Below, piece after piece: positions 1 through 6,172 of a DNA stretch of 11,651 bases. The DNA is taken from the NCBI GenBank assembly GCA_043747765.1, contig JAYTOM010000211.1, positions 1 through 11,651 of the forward strand, written 5' to 3'. Position numbers and translations under genes: made by a program. The DNA comes from WLMZ01 sp043747765 (GTDB taxonomy: Bacteria; Actinomycetota; Acidimicrobiia; Acidimicrobiales; Ilumatobacteraceae). The notes beneath the pieces were generated by a model. That model was not told the DNA's origin. It did no database searches and saw only the letters and a program-made list of their open reading frames with translations. Position 1 is the stretch's first letter. Each line of letters opens with the position of its first letter.

Positions 1-1556
1 GCGGCCAGCCGCAGTTCGGACAGCGCGTCGAGATCTCGGGAATCCGGCAGCGACAGATCGAGCAGGACGCAGTCCATCTCGGACGAGGCCAACAGATGAC
101 GAGCGTCGGCGAGGCTGACCACATGATGCAGCCGGTACCCCGGCGCGGGTGCTCGGCGGAGCAGCGCACGGACGAGTTTGGCGTGCTCGGTACTGTCCTC
201 GACGAGAAGGATGTCGAGGGGTCGCGTCGGCTCTGCTGTGGCGTCGACGGAATCATCGACGCTGTCGACAGCAGCGGTGGGCGACGCACTGAGCGTTGGC
301 TCACGGTCAGGGAGATCGACAACGAATCGACTACCCCCGGTGGGATTCTCGTCCGCTCTGATCGTCCCACCGTGGGTGTCGATGATGCGTCTCGACGTGG
401 CCAGACCAATGCCCGCTCCGGCGTCGTCGCCGTGAGGGTGCAGACGAACGAACATCCCGAAGATCTGCTCCCGATCAGCCGCGGGGATGCCGATGCCGTT
501 GTCCTCGACGGTGATGCGCCATCCATCGACGATGCGGCCGGCGGTCAGATGGACATGCGGCGCGGCGCCCGGACGGACGAACGTGAGTGCATTGGCGACC
601 AGGTTCTGGAACAGGATCTGCAGTTGCGCCGGGTCGCCGACGACCCACGGCATCGGATCGACGGTCACAACGGCATTTCGGCCTTCGATCAGCGGTCCGA
701 GGTGTTTGATCACCGACCGGATCACGTCGTCGAGGGAGACTTCCACCACGCTCGCCTCGACGGCATCGAGTCCGCAGTGGACGAGCAACCCGTCGAGCAT
801 GCCGTCCATCACGTGCACGCCGGAGACGATCGACGCAATCATCTCTCGCGCCTCGTCATCCAGTTGCCCGGCGTAGGCGGTGGCCAACAGTTCGCTGAAA
901 CCAACGATGATCTCGAGCGGCGAGCGGAGGTCGTGTGCAGTGACTGCTGCGAGGGCCTCGATCGATGTCTGCGGCCTGGTCGACGACTCCGGCTCGATCG
1001 GGGTCGAGGGCTCGATCGGGGTCGAGGGCTCGACCACCGGCTGATGGACGTCGACGCGTGCGTCGGCCGAGGGCGGCGGCAGGCTCCGAGTCTCGTGGAC
1101 GACAAGATGGGCGACAACCCGATCGGTGACAACGGGATCGGTGACGCCCGTCAGCCGATTGGCCATCTTCGATCGGTAGATGTCGACGATCTGGCGCAGC
1201 AGTTCGTCCGGTCGGTACCGCTTCTCGATGAACGCGTGTGCTCCGAGGGCAAGCGCCTGCGCCCCGCTACTGTCCGCACTGAAGCCCGACAGGACGATGA
1301 TCAGCGAGTCGGGACAGCTGTCGATCATCAGCGGGATCGCATGGAGGCCGTCGACGACCGGCATCGCCAGGTCGAGCAGGATCACATCCGGCTGATGTTG
1401 GCGGGCCAGTTCCAGACCCTCGTGTCCGCTCGCGGCCTCGCCGACGACCTCGAAGACCCCGGACGTCGCAAACATCCGCTGGAAGAGGATTCTGATCGTC
1501 GGTGTGTCGTCGACGATCAGAATCCGGATCAGGGCGCTCGGCGCGGCGATGCTCAT
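1..1556 (-). CDS. Hybrid histidine kinase, receiver-HK-receiver, partial at left edge
   Basis: This is a soluble phosphorelay protein, cut by the window edge after 518 codons. The N-terminal receiver (residues about 10-125) has the acidic pair D16/D17, phospho-acceptor D62 in LLDLAMP, S90 and K112. A Pro/Ser/Thr linker (about 155-200) follows. The kinase dimerisation helix carries H208 in AHDLRSPL. The ATPase domain has an N box at NLVANAL (318-324), DNGIGI (352-357) and GAGIGLA (380-386). A second receiver starts near 447 with E453/D454 and D500 in LLDLSLPD. No membrane segment or PAS/GAF sensor is visible, so input probably comes through the first receiver or a partner kinase. The ATG at 1556 is preferred because GGAGG lies 5 bases upstream; an in-frame ATG at 1616 would add 20 residues but has poor spacing to any Shine-Dalgarno. 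The output partner is unknown, and no link to the carotenoid genes is shown. Confidence 0.93.
   Translation of the reverse strand, partial: MSIAAPSALIRILIVDDTPTIRILFQRMFATSGVFEVVGEAASGHEGLELARQHQPDVILLDLAMPVVDGLHAIPLMIDSCPDSLIIVLSGFSADSSGAQALALGAHAFIEKRYRPDELLRQIVDIYRSKMANRLTGVTDPVVTDRVVAHLVVHETRSLPPPSADARVDVHQPVVEPSTPIEPSTPIEPESSTRPQTSIEALAAVTAHDLRSPLEIIVGFSELLATAYAGQLDDEAREMIASIVSGVHVMDGMLDGLLVHCGLDAVEASVVEVSLDDVIRSVIKHLGPLIEGRNAVVTVDPMPWVVGDPAQLQILFQNLVANALTFVRPGAAPHVHLTAGRIVDGWRITVEDNGIGIPAADREQIFGMFVRLHPHGDDAGAGIGLATSRRIIDTHGGTIRADENPTGGSRFVVDLPDREPTLSASPTAAVDSVDDSVDATAEPTRPLDILLVEDSTEHAKLVRALLRRAPAPGYRLHHVVSLADARHLLASSEMDCVLLDLSLPDSRDLDALSELRLA
991..1035 (-). repeat. 18-bp tandem repeat in the kinase linker
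   Basis: Two perfect 18-base copies (991-1008 and 1009-1026) plus 9 bases of a third lie in frame in the kinase gene. They encode the repeated EPSTPI in the linker between the first receiver and the kinase core (residues about 176-188). The linker is Pro/Ser-rich and probably extended. Copy number could vary by slippage without breaking the frame. Confidence 0.85.
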
Positions 1557-1561
1557 CCGGG

Positions 1562-1566
1562 CCTCC
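1562..1566 (-). promoter_or_regulatory. Ribosome binding site of the hybrid kinase
   Basis: On the minus strand GGAGG lies 5 bases before the ATG at 1556-1554. This decides the start in favour of 1556 over the in-frame ATG at 1616. Confidence 0.7.
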
Positions 1567-1702
1567 GACCATCCTGCCGGGACGACTCTCTGGGTTTCGT
1601 CAAGGTGTTCCGCCATCCCTGATCAGACATTCTCGGCTCCTTCATCATCCGCCATTCGCTCCGCAGCCGGGCCCCGTAGGGCCGGCGTGCGGTTGTGCAG
1701 TT

Positions 1703-1725
1703 CCGATCGAGATCACGTCGATCGG
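1703..1725. promoter_or_regulatory. Inverted repeat upstream of the kinase gene
   Basis: CCGATCGA (1703-1710) and TCGATCGG (1718-1725) form a perfect 8-base inverted repeat around a 7-base spacer. It lies about 150 bases upstream of the kinase start. It is followed on the plus strand only by a short TTT, and there is no plus-strand gene to its left, so an operator is likelier than a terminator. The function is inferred only. Confidence 0.35.
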
Positions 1726-1913
1726 TTTCACGATCGTCGAGACAGGCCGCTTTCGGTGGCTCGCCGGTGGTTTCGACGAGTTTTGAGCGCACTCCGTGGT
1801 CAATGCTGCTCGCGCCGTGGCCGATCGAATTACCCGCACCCTCATCGCAGAAACTGAAAGAAGCGCCGATCAACCGCATGACTGCGGCACCGTACCAGCC
1901 CCAGACATCCATC

Positions 1914-1925
1914 GCCGTTAACGGC
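1914..1925. promoter_or_regulatory. 12-base palindrome upstream of the esterase gene
   Basis: GCCGTTAACGGC is a perfect 12-base palindrome at the edge of the AT-richer stretch before the plus-strand esterase/SnoaL genes. It lies about 90 bases upstream of the chosen start at 2012. Its position and symmetry fit an operator half-site pair, but no regulator can be named. Confidence 0.35.
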
Positions 1926-2011
1926 ATTCTTGATTTCGTCTGACATCCATCAAATTGTTTCTCACTCTGCGTGTGATTTGTAGCGAGGGTGTGGTCAGCT
2001 ACGTTGGCCGG

Positions 2012-2866
2012 ATGGGGAACGGTTCTCGACGTCGAGGCGTCGCAGTCGGCATATGCGTGTTCGCCGGCGTGTTCGGCGCTGCGTGTTCAACCGGCTCGGG
2101 ACCGAACACGGCCTTGACGTCCACGTCGTCGCGTGACGTCGTGACCACCCTGCGAGCAGGGGTGGTGACGTCGGCCGTACCACCGACGCTTGCAACACCA
2201 GCAAACACGACACCACCGGCCACATCGACGGCGACGTCTACAGGCTCCACCGATGTCGGATTCATCACGTCCGTACTGGACCGCGTCGAGGCGTCGCGGT
2301 GCATCGATCAAGCGCGTGTCGATGTCGCTGGCATGTCGAACGGGGCATTCATGACGTCTGTGGTTGCCTGCCAACTGTCGGACCGCATCGCTGCTGCTGC
2401 CCCGGTCGCTGGAATCCGAGATCCCAACGGATGCACCTTCCATAGAGCGGTGCCTGTGATCGTATTTCACGGTACGGCCGACACGTTCGTTGCTTACACC
2501 GGGGGTCTCGGCGCATCTGTCGCGCACTTGCCGACGGACAACGGCGGCACGCTGGGAACATCGGCAGTCACCTCAAGCGGTCCTTCGATCGAAGACATCG
2601 CCGCTGCCTGGGCGCACAGGAACGGATGCGCCTCGACGCCTCCGGTCGAAACAGCCGTCGCAGCCGACGTCGAACTCCTGAACTACGGCTGTCACGCCGG
2701 TGCCGATGTGCAGCTCTACCGCGTCGCTGGCGGTGGACATGCGTGGCCGGGAAGCCAATTCAGTCGAAGCATCGAAACAATCGTCGGACGCACGACCATG
2801 GACATCGATGCCAACGAGTTGATCTGGGCATTCTTCGTCGCTCACCCCCTGTCGACGACGCGATGA
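2012..2866 (+). CDS. Putative lipoprotein esterase, PHB-depolymerase/LpqC-like, shortened N-terminus
   Basis: This 284-residue protein is probably exported and surface-anchored. It starts with a basic n-region (SRRRG) and hydrophobic segment ending in a lipobox-like GAAC with C25, then a Thr/Ser/Pro-rich linker to about residue 78. From DVGF (81-84) on it matches the PHB-depolymerase/feruloyl-esterase alpha/beta hydrolases: nucleophile S109 in GMSNG, acid D157 in FHGTAD, and H243 in GGGHAWPG. In this family the part before DVGF normally carries the first strands and an HG oxyanion motif; here only linker is present, so the fold looks incomplete (see findings). The lipobox is imperfect (Gly at -3). 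ATG 2012 is preferred over an in-frame start at 1955 because it places the signal peptide at the N-terminus, though no strong Shine-Dalgarno is seen. The stop overlaps the next start (ATGA). The substrate is unknown. Confidence 0.8.
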   Translation: MGNGSRRRGVAVGICVFAGVFGAACSTGSGPNTALTSTSSRDVVTTLRAGVVTSAVPPTLATPANTTPPATSTATSTGSTDVGFITSVLDRVEASRCIDQARVDVAGMSNGAFMTSVVACQLSDRIAAAAPVAGIRDPNGCTFHRAVPVIVFHGTADTFVAYTGGLGASVAHLPTDNGGTLGTSAVTSSGPSIEDIAAAWAHRNGCASTPPVETAVAADVELLNYGCHAGADVQLYRVAGGGHAWPGSQFSRSIETIVGRTTMDIDANELIWAFFVAHPLSTTR

Positions 2867-3444
2867 GCGACAACGCGATGAGCAACGACGTGGCAAGAAT
2901 CGATCACCGGGCAATCGCCGCACTCGTCGCCGAGAACGAGATCCGTTCGGTCCTGATGCGATACTGCCGCGGCATCGACCGTCGTCAGCTGGATTTGGTT
3001 CGTTCGTGCTATCACCCTGATGCAACCGACGAGCACGGCGACTTCGCCGGGACCGTCGATCAATTCTTGGCCCATTGCAGTGCATCGCTGCAAGCGTTCG
3101 AATCGACCGTTCACTTCGTCGGCAACATCTTGATCGAGATCGACGAGCTCCGTCACAACCAGGCCCGCTGCGAAACCTATGTCGTGGCCTTCCACCGCAT
3201 ACCGCCGAGACGCGGCCGGCCGCGCCGCGATCACGTCGTCGGGTTGCGATACATCGATGATTTCGAGTGTCGCGACGGTCGGTGGCTGATCGCCTGCAGG
3301 GTCTGCGCGTTCGACTGGACGCGCACCGATCCGGTTGGTGCTGGGTGGGATTTCACCGACGCCTTCCGGCGCGGCCGAACTGATCGGGATGACATCGTTT
3401 TCGCCCCCTCGTTGCGCCCTGACCGCTCAGAACGGACCGTATGA
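2863..3444 (+). CDS. SnoaL-like (NTF2-fold) domain protein
   Basis: The protein has 193 residues. Its N-terminal part resembles the SnoaL_4 group: an initial helix leading into RYCRGIDRR, then CYHPDATDEHGDFAG, a helix with HCSASLQAFESTVHFVGN, and the strand CETYVVAFHR. Such proteins form a cone-shaped alpha+beta pocket acting as small-molecule dehydratases, isomerases or binding proteins; the reaction cannot be told from sequence. The conserved DEHG acidic/His pair and the central STVHFVGN are intact. There is no signal peptide, so it is probably cytoplasmic. ATG 2863 overlaps the esterase stop by four bases (ATGA), implying translational coupling; a second ATG at 2878 is possible. The C-terminus after about residue 150 is Arg/Asp-rich and less family-like. 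Confidence 0.85.
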   Translation: MSDNAMSNDVARIDHRAIAALVAENEIRSVLMRYCRGIDRRQLDLVRSCYHPDATDEHGDFAGTVDQFLAHCSASLQAFESTVHFVGNILIEIDELRHNQARCETYVVAFHRIPPRRGRPRRDHVVGLRYIDDFECRDGRWLIACRVCAFDWTRTDPVGAGWDFTDAFRRGRTDRDDIVFAPSLRPDRSERTV

Positions 3445-3599
3445 GCACAGCTCACCCGCCAACACAGATCTCCGACAACACCGCCGATTCGAGATCCGCA
3501 CCACGACACCCGACACGCACACAGAGATCCTGGATGGGTTCGAGGGTCGGGGACTCGGCTTACCGCGACATCGTCGACCCTGCGGACGACTTCCGCTGA
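3441..3599 (+). CDS. Small hypothetical ORF coupled to the SnoaL-like gene
   Basis: This 52-codon ORF begins with an ATG that overlaps the SnoaL-like stop as ATGA, the same junction used one gene earlier. The product is polar and rich in Ser, Thr, Arg and Asp, has no membrane segment, and matches no family I recognise. It could be a real small protein, the remnant of a larger deleted gene, or chance. The overlap is the only positive evidence. Confidence 0.3.
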   Translation: MSTAHPPTQISDNTADSRSAPRHPTRTQRSWMGSRVGDSAYRDIVDPADDFR

Positions 3600-3638
3600 A
3601 TGCCAGTCAGCCGGTCGGGTGCGCGACGTGGGCAGGTC

Positions 3639-4343
3639 CTACGCCGTGCTCCTCGTCACATCGTCGACAATGTTCTGCGCGACAACGCGCAACTTGACGT
3701 TGAGGTGCTGTGACTGCTGGACGAGGTATTCGAACGCCTTGTCGGCCGAGCAGCGCAACGAGCCCATGATGATGCCTTTGGATTGCTCGATCACGACGCG
3801 TGACGCGATCGATTCGCTGAGTTGTTCGCTGAGTGACCGGGCATCCCAGTAGGCCTTGGAGTTGGCCAGCACGATCGAAGCCTGTGCAGCGAACAACAGC
3901 GCCAACTCGGTTGCCCGGCCCGCAAACGCGTCCTCCGTTGCTGCGTACATGTTCATCGCTCCGATCTGCTGGCCATCGACACCGAGCGGGATGGACAGCG
4001 TGCTGAAGATCCCGTGCTCGACGCAGGCACGGCTGAATTCAGGCCACGTCGTGTCGTTCCGGGTTGACGGGAGCGAGCACACCAGTCCGCTACGAAACGC
4101 CTCGAGACACGGACCGTTGTCGGATGCGTACTGCACTTCATCGATTTCGGGCGACGCGGCATCGGTGAAGACCATCGTCGACGGTTTCCCGTTCGGGAGC
4201 AGCGTCAGGCCGACGAACTTGGCGGCCGGCAGTGCTTCGCTCGCCAGTTCGGAGACGCGGAGCAGCGTCTCCGACATCGTGGTCCGGCCGACGAAGAAAG
4301 ACGACAGCGAATCAAGGCTCTTTCCGAGCGGTTCTTCGGTCAT
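3639..4343 (-). CDS. GAF-ANTAR domain transcription antitermination regulator
   Basis: This 234-residue protein has a GAF sensor domain (about 30-165) with the typical DNGPCLEAFRSG segment (75-86) and strand motif STLSIPL (114-120). A C-terminal ANTAR domain (about 172-228) has RVVIEQSKGIIMG (182-194) and QSQHLNVKLRVVAQNIV (210-226). ANTAR domains bind paired RNA stem-loops and relieve termination, and the GAF domain senses a ligand or redox signal; actinobacteria carry many such proteins. ATG 4343 is preferred, with GGGAAG about 9 bases upstream; a TTG at 4421 would add 26 unconserved residues. The gene is divergent from crtYc with about 250 bases between, so it could regulate the plus carotenoid arm, but no target RNA was identified. 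Its ligand is unknown. Confidence 0.93.
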   Translation of the reverse strand: MTEEPLGKSLDSLSSFFVGRTTMSETLLRVSELASEALPAAKFVGLTLLPNGKPSTMVFTDAASPEIDEVQYASDNGPCLEAFRSGLVCSLPSTRNDTTWPEFSRACVEHGIFSTLSIPLGVDGQQIGAMNMYAATEDAFAGRATELALLFAAQASIVLANSKAYWDARSLSEQLSESIASRVVIEQSKGIIMGSLRCSADKAFEYLVQQSQHLNVKLRVVAQNIVDDVTRSTA

Positions 4344-4374
4344 GAACGGTCTTCCCAACACTGTGGCGGAAGAT

Positions 4375-4396
4375 CCCTTCTCGGCAGATCGAAGGG
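4375..4396. promoter_or_regulatory. Inverted repeat between the GAF-ANTAR and crtYc genes
   Basis: CCCTTC (4375-4380) and GAAGGG (4391-4396) form a perfect 6-base stem around a 10-base loop, 32 bases upstream of the GAF-ANTAR ATG. It could be an operator or, on the minus strand, an RNA hairpin in that gene's leader. The loop is longer than the six-base loops reported for ANTAR targets, so no ANTAR site is claimed. Confidence 0.3.
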
Positions 4397-4595
4397 TCCA
4401 GGCGTCTCGACGAACACTCAACCTACCTCAATCGGCGTGCTTCCAGGACTGTGGGTCGCCGGGGGTGTCCACCGTCATCTCCAAGCTCGGTTCAGGAGTG
4501 CCCTTGTCGGGGTAGGAGAACAATGTGGAGGCTGTCGACGCAGTGGATGATGACATTGATCAAGACACACGGTTCGGCCAGGAGCGACGCCTGCC

Positions 4596-4940
4596 GTGAA
4601 CCACTACCAATATCTGCTGCTGATGTCGGGGTGCGTGATCCTGACCCTGCCGCTCGAGTTCGCCTGCGGCGGGCGCGTCTGGCGTCGGCCCAAGCGCCTG
4701 GCCCTGTCCGTGCTGCCTATTCTGGTTCTGTTCATCGTCTGGGACGTATGGGCGACGCGCCGCGGAACCTGGTCGTTCGACGACCGCTACACCGTTGCGT
4801 GGAAGCTACCCGGCAATGTGGCCGTCGAGGAGTTGCTGTTCTTCGTCGTCATTCCCGTGTGTGGGCTGTTGACGTTGGAGTCCGTGCGCAACGTGCTCGC
4901 TGGCACGACACCGTTTCAACAGTGGCTCCGGGACCGCTGA
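4596..4940 (+). CDS. crtYc: Lycopene cyclase subunit CrtYc
   Basis: This 114-residue membrane protein is one half of the heterodimeric actinobacterial lycopene cyclase that closes the ionone rings of lycopene. Three transmembrane helices are visible (about 4-22, 35-53, 77-97). Between helices 2 and 3 are the family features FDDRYTVAWKLPGN (61-74) followed by VEELLFF (77-83). The proline of the usual PxE(E/D) motif is alanine (A76-V77-E78-E79). The start is GTG, with AGGAG 11 bases upstream; a stop codon lies in frame at 4557-4559, so no earlier start is likely. It is first of three tightly coupled genes: its stop shares one base with the crtYd start (TGATG). Whether the ring made is beta or epsilon cannot be read from sequence; crtZ downstream points to beta. 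Confidence 0.93.
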   Translation: MNHYQYLLLMSGCVILTLPLEFACGGRVWRRPKRLALSVLPILVLFIVWDVWATRRGTWSFDDRYTVAWKLPGNVAVEELLFFVVIPVCGLLTLESVRNVLAGTTPFQQWLRDR

Positions 4941-5260
4941 TGCCGATCTACCCATTCCTGGCGATCCTCGCGGCCGTCGTTGTCGTCGTGCTCGAACTCG
5001 TGATGTTCAGATCCGGATTGTTCTGTTCGAAGGCCTACTGGCTGGCGATGGTCATCGTGCTCGCGTTCATGGTGACGGTCGACGGATGGCTGACCAAACT
5101 CTCCGCCCCGATCGTGATCTACAACGACCACCAGACAAGCGGAATCCGTCCGATCTGGGACATTCTGATCGAGGAGTACGCGTATGCGTTCGCGATGTTG
5201 ACGATGGTGTTCCTGCTCTGGGATCGACAGTCGCCGTCTCGGATCGGGTCGTCCGGATGA
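4940..5260 (+). CDS. crtYd: Lycopene cyclase subunit CrtYd
   Basis: This 106-residue protein is the second half of the split lycopene cyclase. Its three hydrophobic helices lie at about 5-23, 33-49 and 77-95. The conserved stretch with SGIRPIWD (67-74) leads into IEEYAYAFAM (77-86). At the PxE(E/D) site it reads L76-I77-E78-E79, so this subunit also lacks the proline while keeping both acids. It presumably pairs with CrtYc in the membrane. Start and stop overlap both neighbours (TGATG with crtYc, ATGA with crtZ), consistent with coupled translation and fixed subunit ratios. It is assigned by position and sequence; on its own this short protein would be a weaker call. Confidence 0.88.
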   Translation: MPIYPFLAILAAVVVVVLELVMFRSGLFCSKAYWLAMVIVLAFMVTVDGWLTKLSAPIVIYNDHQTSGIRPIWDILIEEYAYAFAMLTMVFLLWDRQSPSRIGSSG

Positions 5261-5736
5261 GGTTGCTCGAACTCTCCACGGTGGCTGTGCTGTCGTTCAT
5301 CTCGATGGAGGCCATCAGCTATGCAACACATCGCTGGGTGATGCACGGGGCGGGCATGCGCTGGCACCGAAGTCATCACAGCGGAGCCACAACGGGCTGG
5401 GAGAAGAACGATCTGTTTCCGCTCGTCTTCTCCGTGGTTGGATTTGCGATGTTCCTGTTGGCTGCCATCACACACGTCGATGCGTTGTTCTGGGCCGGCG
5501 GGGGGGTCGCCGTATACGGCGCCACGTACCTCTTCGTGCACGAGATCTACATCCATCGACGATTGCCGATCGAGGTCCCACAGAACCGCTATCTCGAGTG
5601 GCTCCGGCAATCGCACCGCATCCATCACCTGTTCGGCGGAGAGCCCTTCGGCATGTTGTTTCCGATCGTTTCGCGATCTCTGCGAGACCGAGCCGAGCGG
5701 CGCGACAGTATCCGGGTGATGCGCAGCCGGTTGTAA
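5257..5736 (+). CDS. crtZ: Beta-carotene hydroxylase, CrtZ type
   Basis: This is a 159-residue integral membrane non-haem di-iron hydroxylase that adds 3-OH groups to beta-ionone rings, giving zeaxanthin from beta-carotene. All histidine clusters of the family are present: H25/H30 in HRWVMH, H37/H40/H41 in HRSHH, H95/H100 in HEIYIH, and H120/H123/H124 in HRIHH. Hydrophobic segments flank them at about 5-22, 53-72 and 77-95. The ATG overlaps the crtYd stop (ATGA). The last 112 bases are also the antisense of the acyltransferase 3' end; this part encodes only the end of the last His cluster and a basic tail. The length is near the family norm, so the gene looks intact. Confidence 0.95.
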   Translation: MRLLELSTVAVLSFISMEAISYATHRWVMHGAGMRWHRSHHSGATTGWEKNDLFPLVFSVVGFAMFLLAAITHVDALFWAGGGVAVYGATYLFVHEIYIHRRLPIEVPQNRYLEWLRQSHRIHHLFGGEPFGMLFPIVSRSLRDRAERRDSIRVMRSRL

Positions 5737-6170
5737 CGCTGGATGGCGATGAACGGCGCGTTGACGACGACTCCGTAAACGACCATCACGGGCACGACCC
5801 AGAGCGGATTCCAGATCACGAACAGCACCGAGCCAGCTACAGCCATCCAATGCGTCAGTTCAGCGCGACGAGTCAGCGCCGCGAACATCAGCAGGTCAGC
5901 GTCGCTCGAGGACGGAACCGTTCGTTTGGACACACCACCGGCGAAGAATCCTCCGGCCTCGGGAAGGTGGTCCTTCCAATGGGCCACGCGCAGCACCCGC
6001 CACAAACGGCCGGACCTCTCCACACCCCGCAGGCGGGTCAGCCACGAATCGCTCTGGAAACATCGATCGGGGAGACAATGAGCGAGATAACCCGTCCCAG
6101 CGTGGATGACGCCCCACGCGAGGACGTCGACGGCGACGGTGAGCCCCTTCGACAGCTCCACGACCGGCAT
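5625..6170 (-). CDS. CrtO-like glycosyl-carotenoid acyltransferase
   Basis: The protein has 181 residues and resembles glycosyl-4,4'-diaponeurosporenoate acyltransferase (staphyloxanthin CrtO family), which esterifies the sugar of a glycosylated carotenoid with a fatty acid. Family features are GGFFAGGVSK (73-82), TRRAELTHW (100-108), WNPLW (120-124) and the hallmark QRYNR (144-148). Hydrophobic stretches lie at about 10-30 and 108-139, so it is membrane-bound. It starts 2 bases after the glycosyltransferase stop and is last in the minus operon. The tail beyond residue 150 is basic and lies antisense to crtZ. Given the C40 pathway here, the acceptor is more likely a zeaxanthin-type glycoside than a diapocarotenoid; that is inference. 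Confidence 0.85.
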   Translation of the reverse strand: MPVVELSKGLTVAVDVLAWGVIHAGTGYLAHCLPDRCFQSDSWLTRLRGVERSGRLWRVLRVAHWKDHLPEAGGFFAGGVSKRTVPSSSDADLLMFAALTRRAELTHWMAVAGSVLFVIWNPLWVVPVMVVYGVVVNAPFIAIQRYNRLRITRILSRRSARSRRDRETIGNNMPKGSPPNR

Positions 6171-6172
6171 CG

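Larger units (their letters stand above)
1557..2011. other. Intergenic region without a convincing gene
   Basis: About 455 bases separate the divergent kinase and esterase genes. Open frames on both strands here give Arg/Ser-rich, low-complexity translations with no recognisable domain. The right half (about 1925-1990) is noticeably richer in A and T than the rest and should hold the esterase promoter; TTGATT (1930-1935) and TTGTTT (1955-1960) resemble -35 elements, but no good -10 pairs with them. Two inverted repeats are listed separately. A GC hairpin with one bulged base at about 1666-1688 lacks a T-run and is not called a terminator. Confidence 0.5.

Noticed and set aside
96..1622. Long plus-strand open frame of 508 codons
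   Set aside because: It is antisense to the hybrid kinase, whose motifs all lie on the minus strand. The plus translation is Asp/Arg/Val-rich with no domain, as expected of a GC-rich shadow frame.
1666..1688. GC-rich hairpin as a rho-independent terminator
   Set aside because: The stem has a bulge and is not followed by a T-run on either strand, and no gene ends nearby.
1553..1927. Minus-strand ORF of 124 codons upstream of the kinase
   Set aside because: It overlaps the kinase start in another frame, has no recognisable domain, and the translation is polar low complexity.
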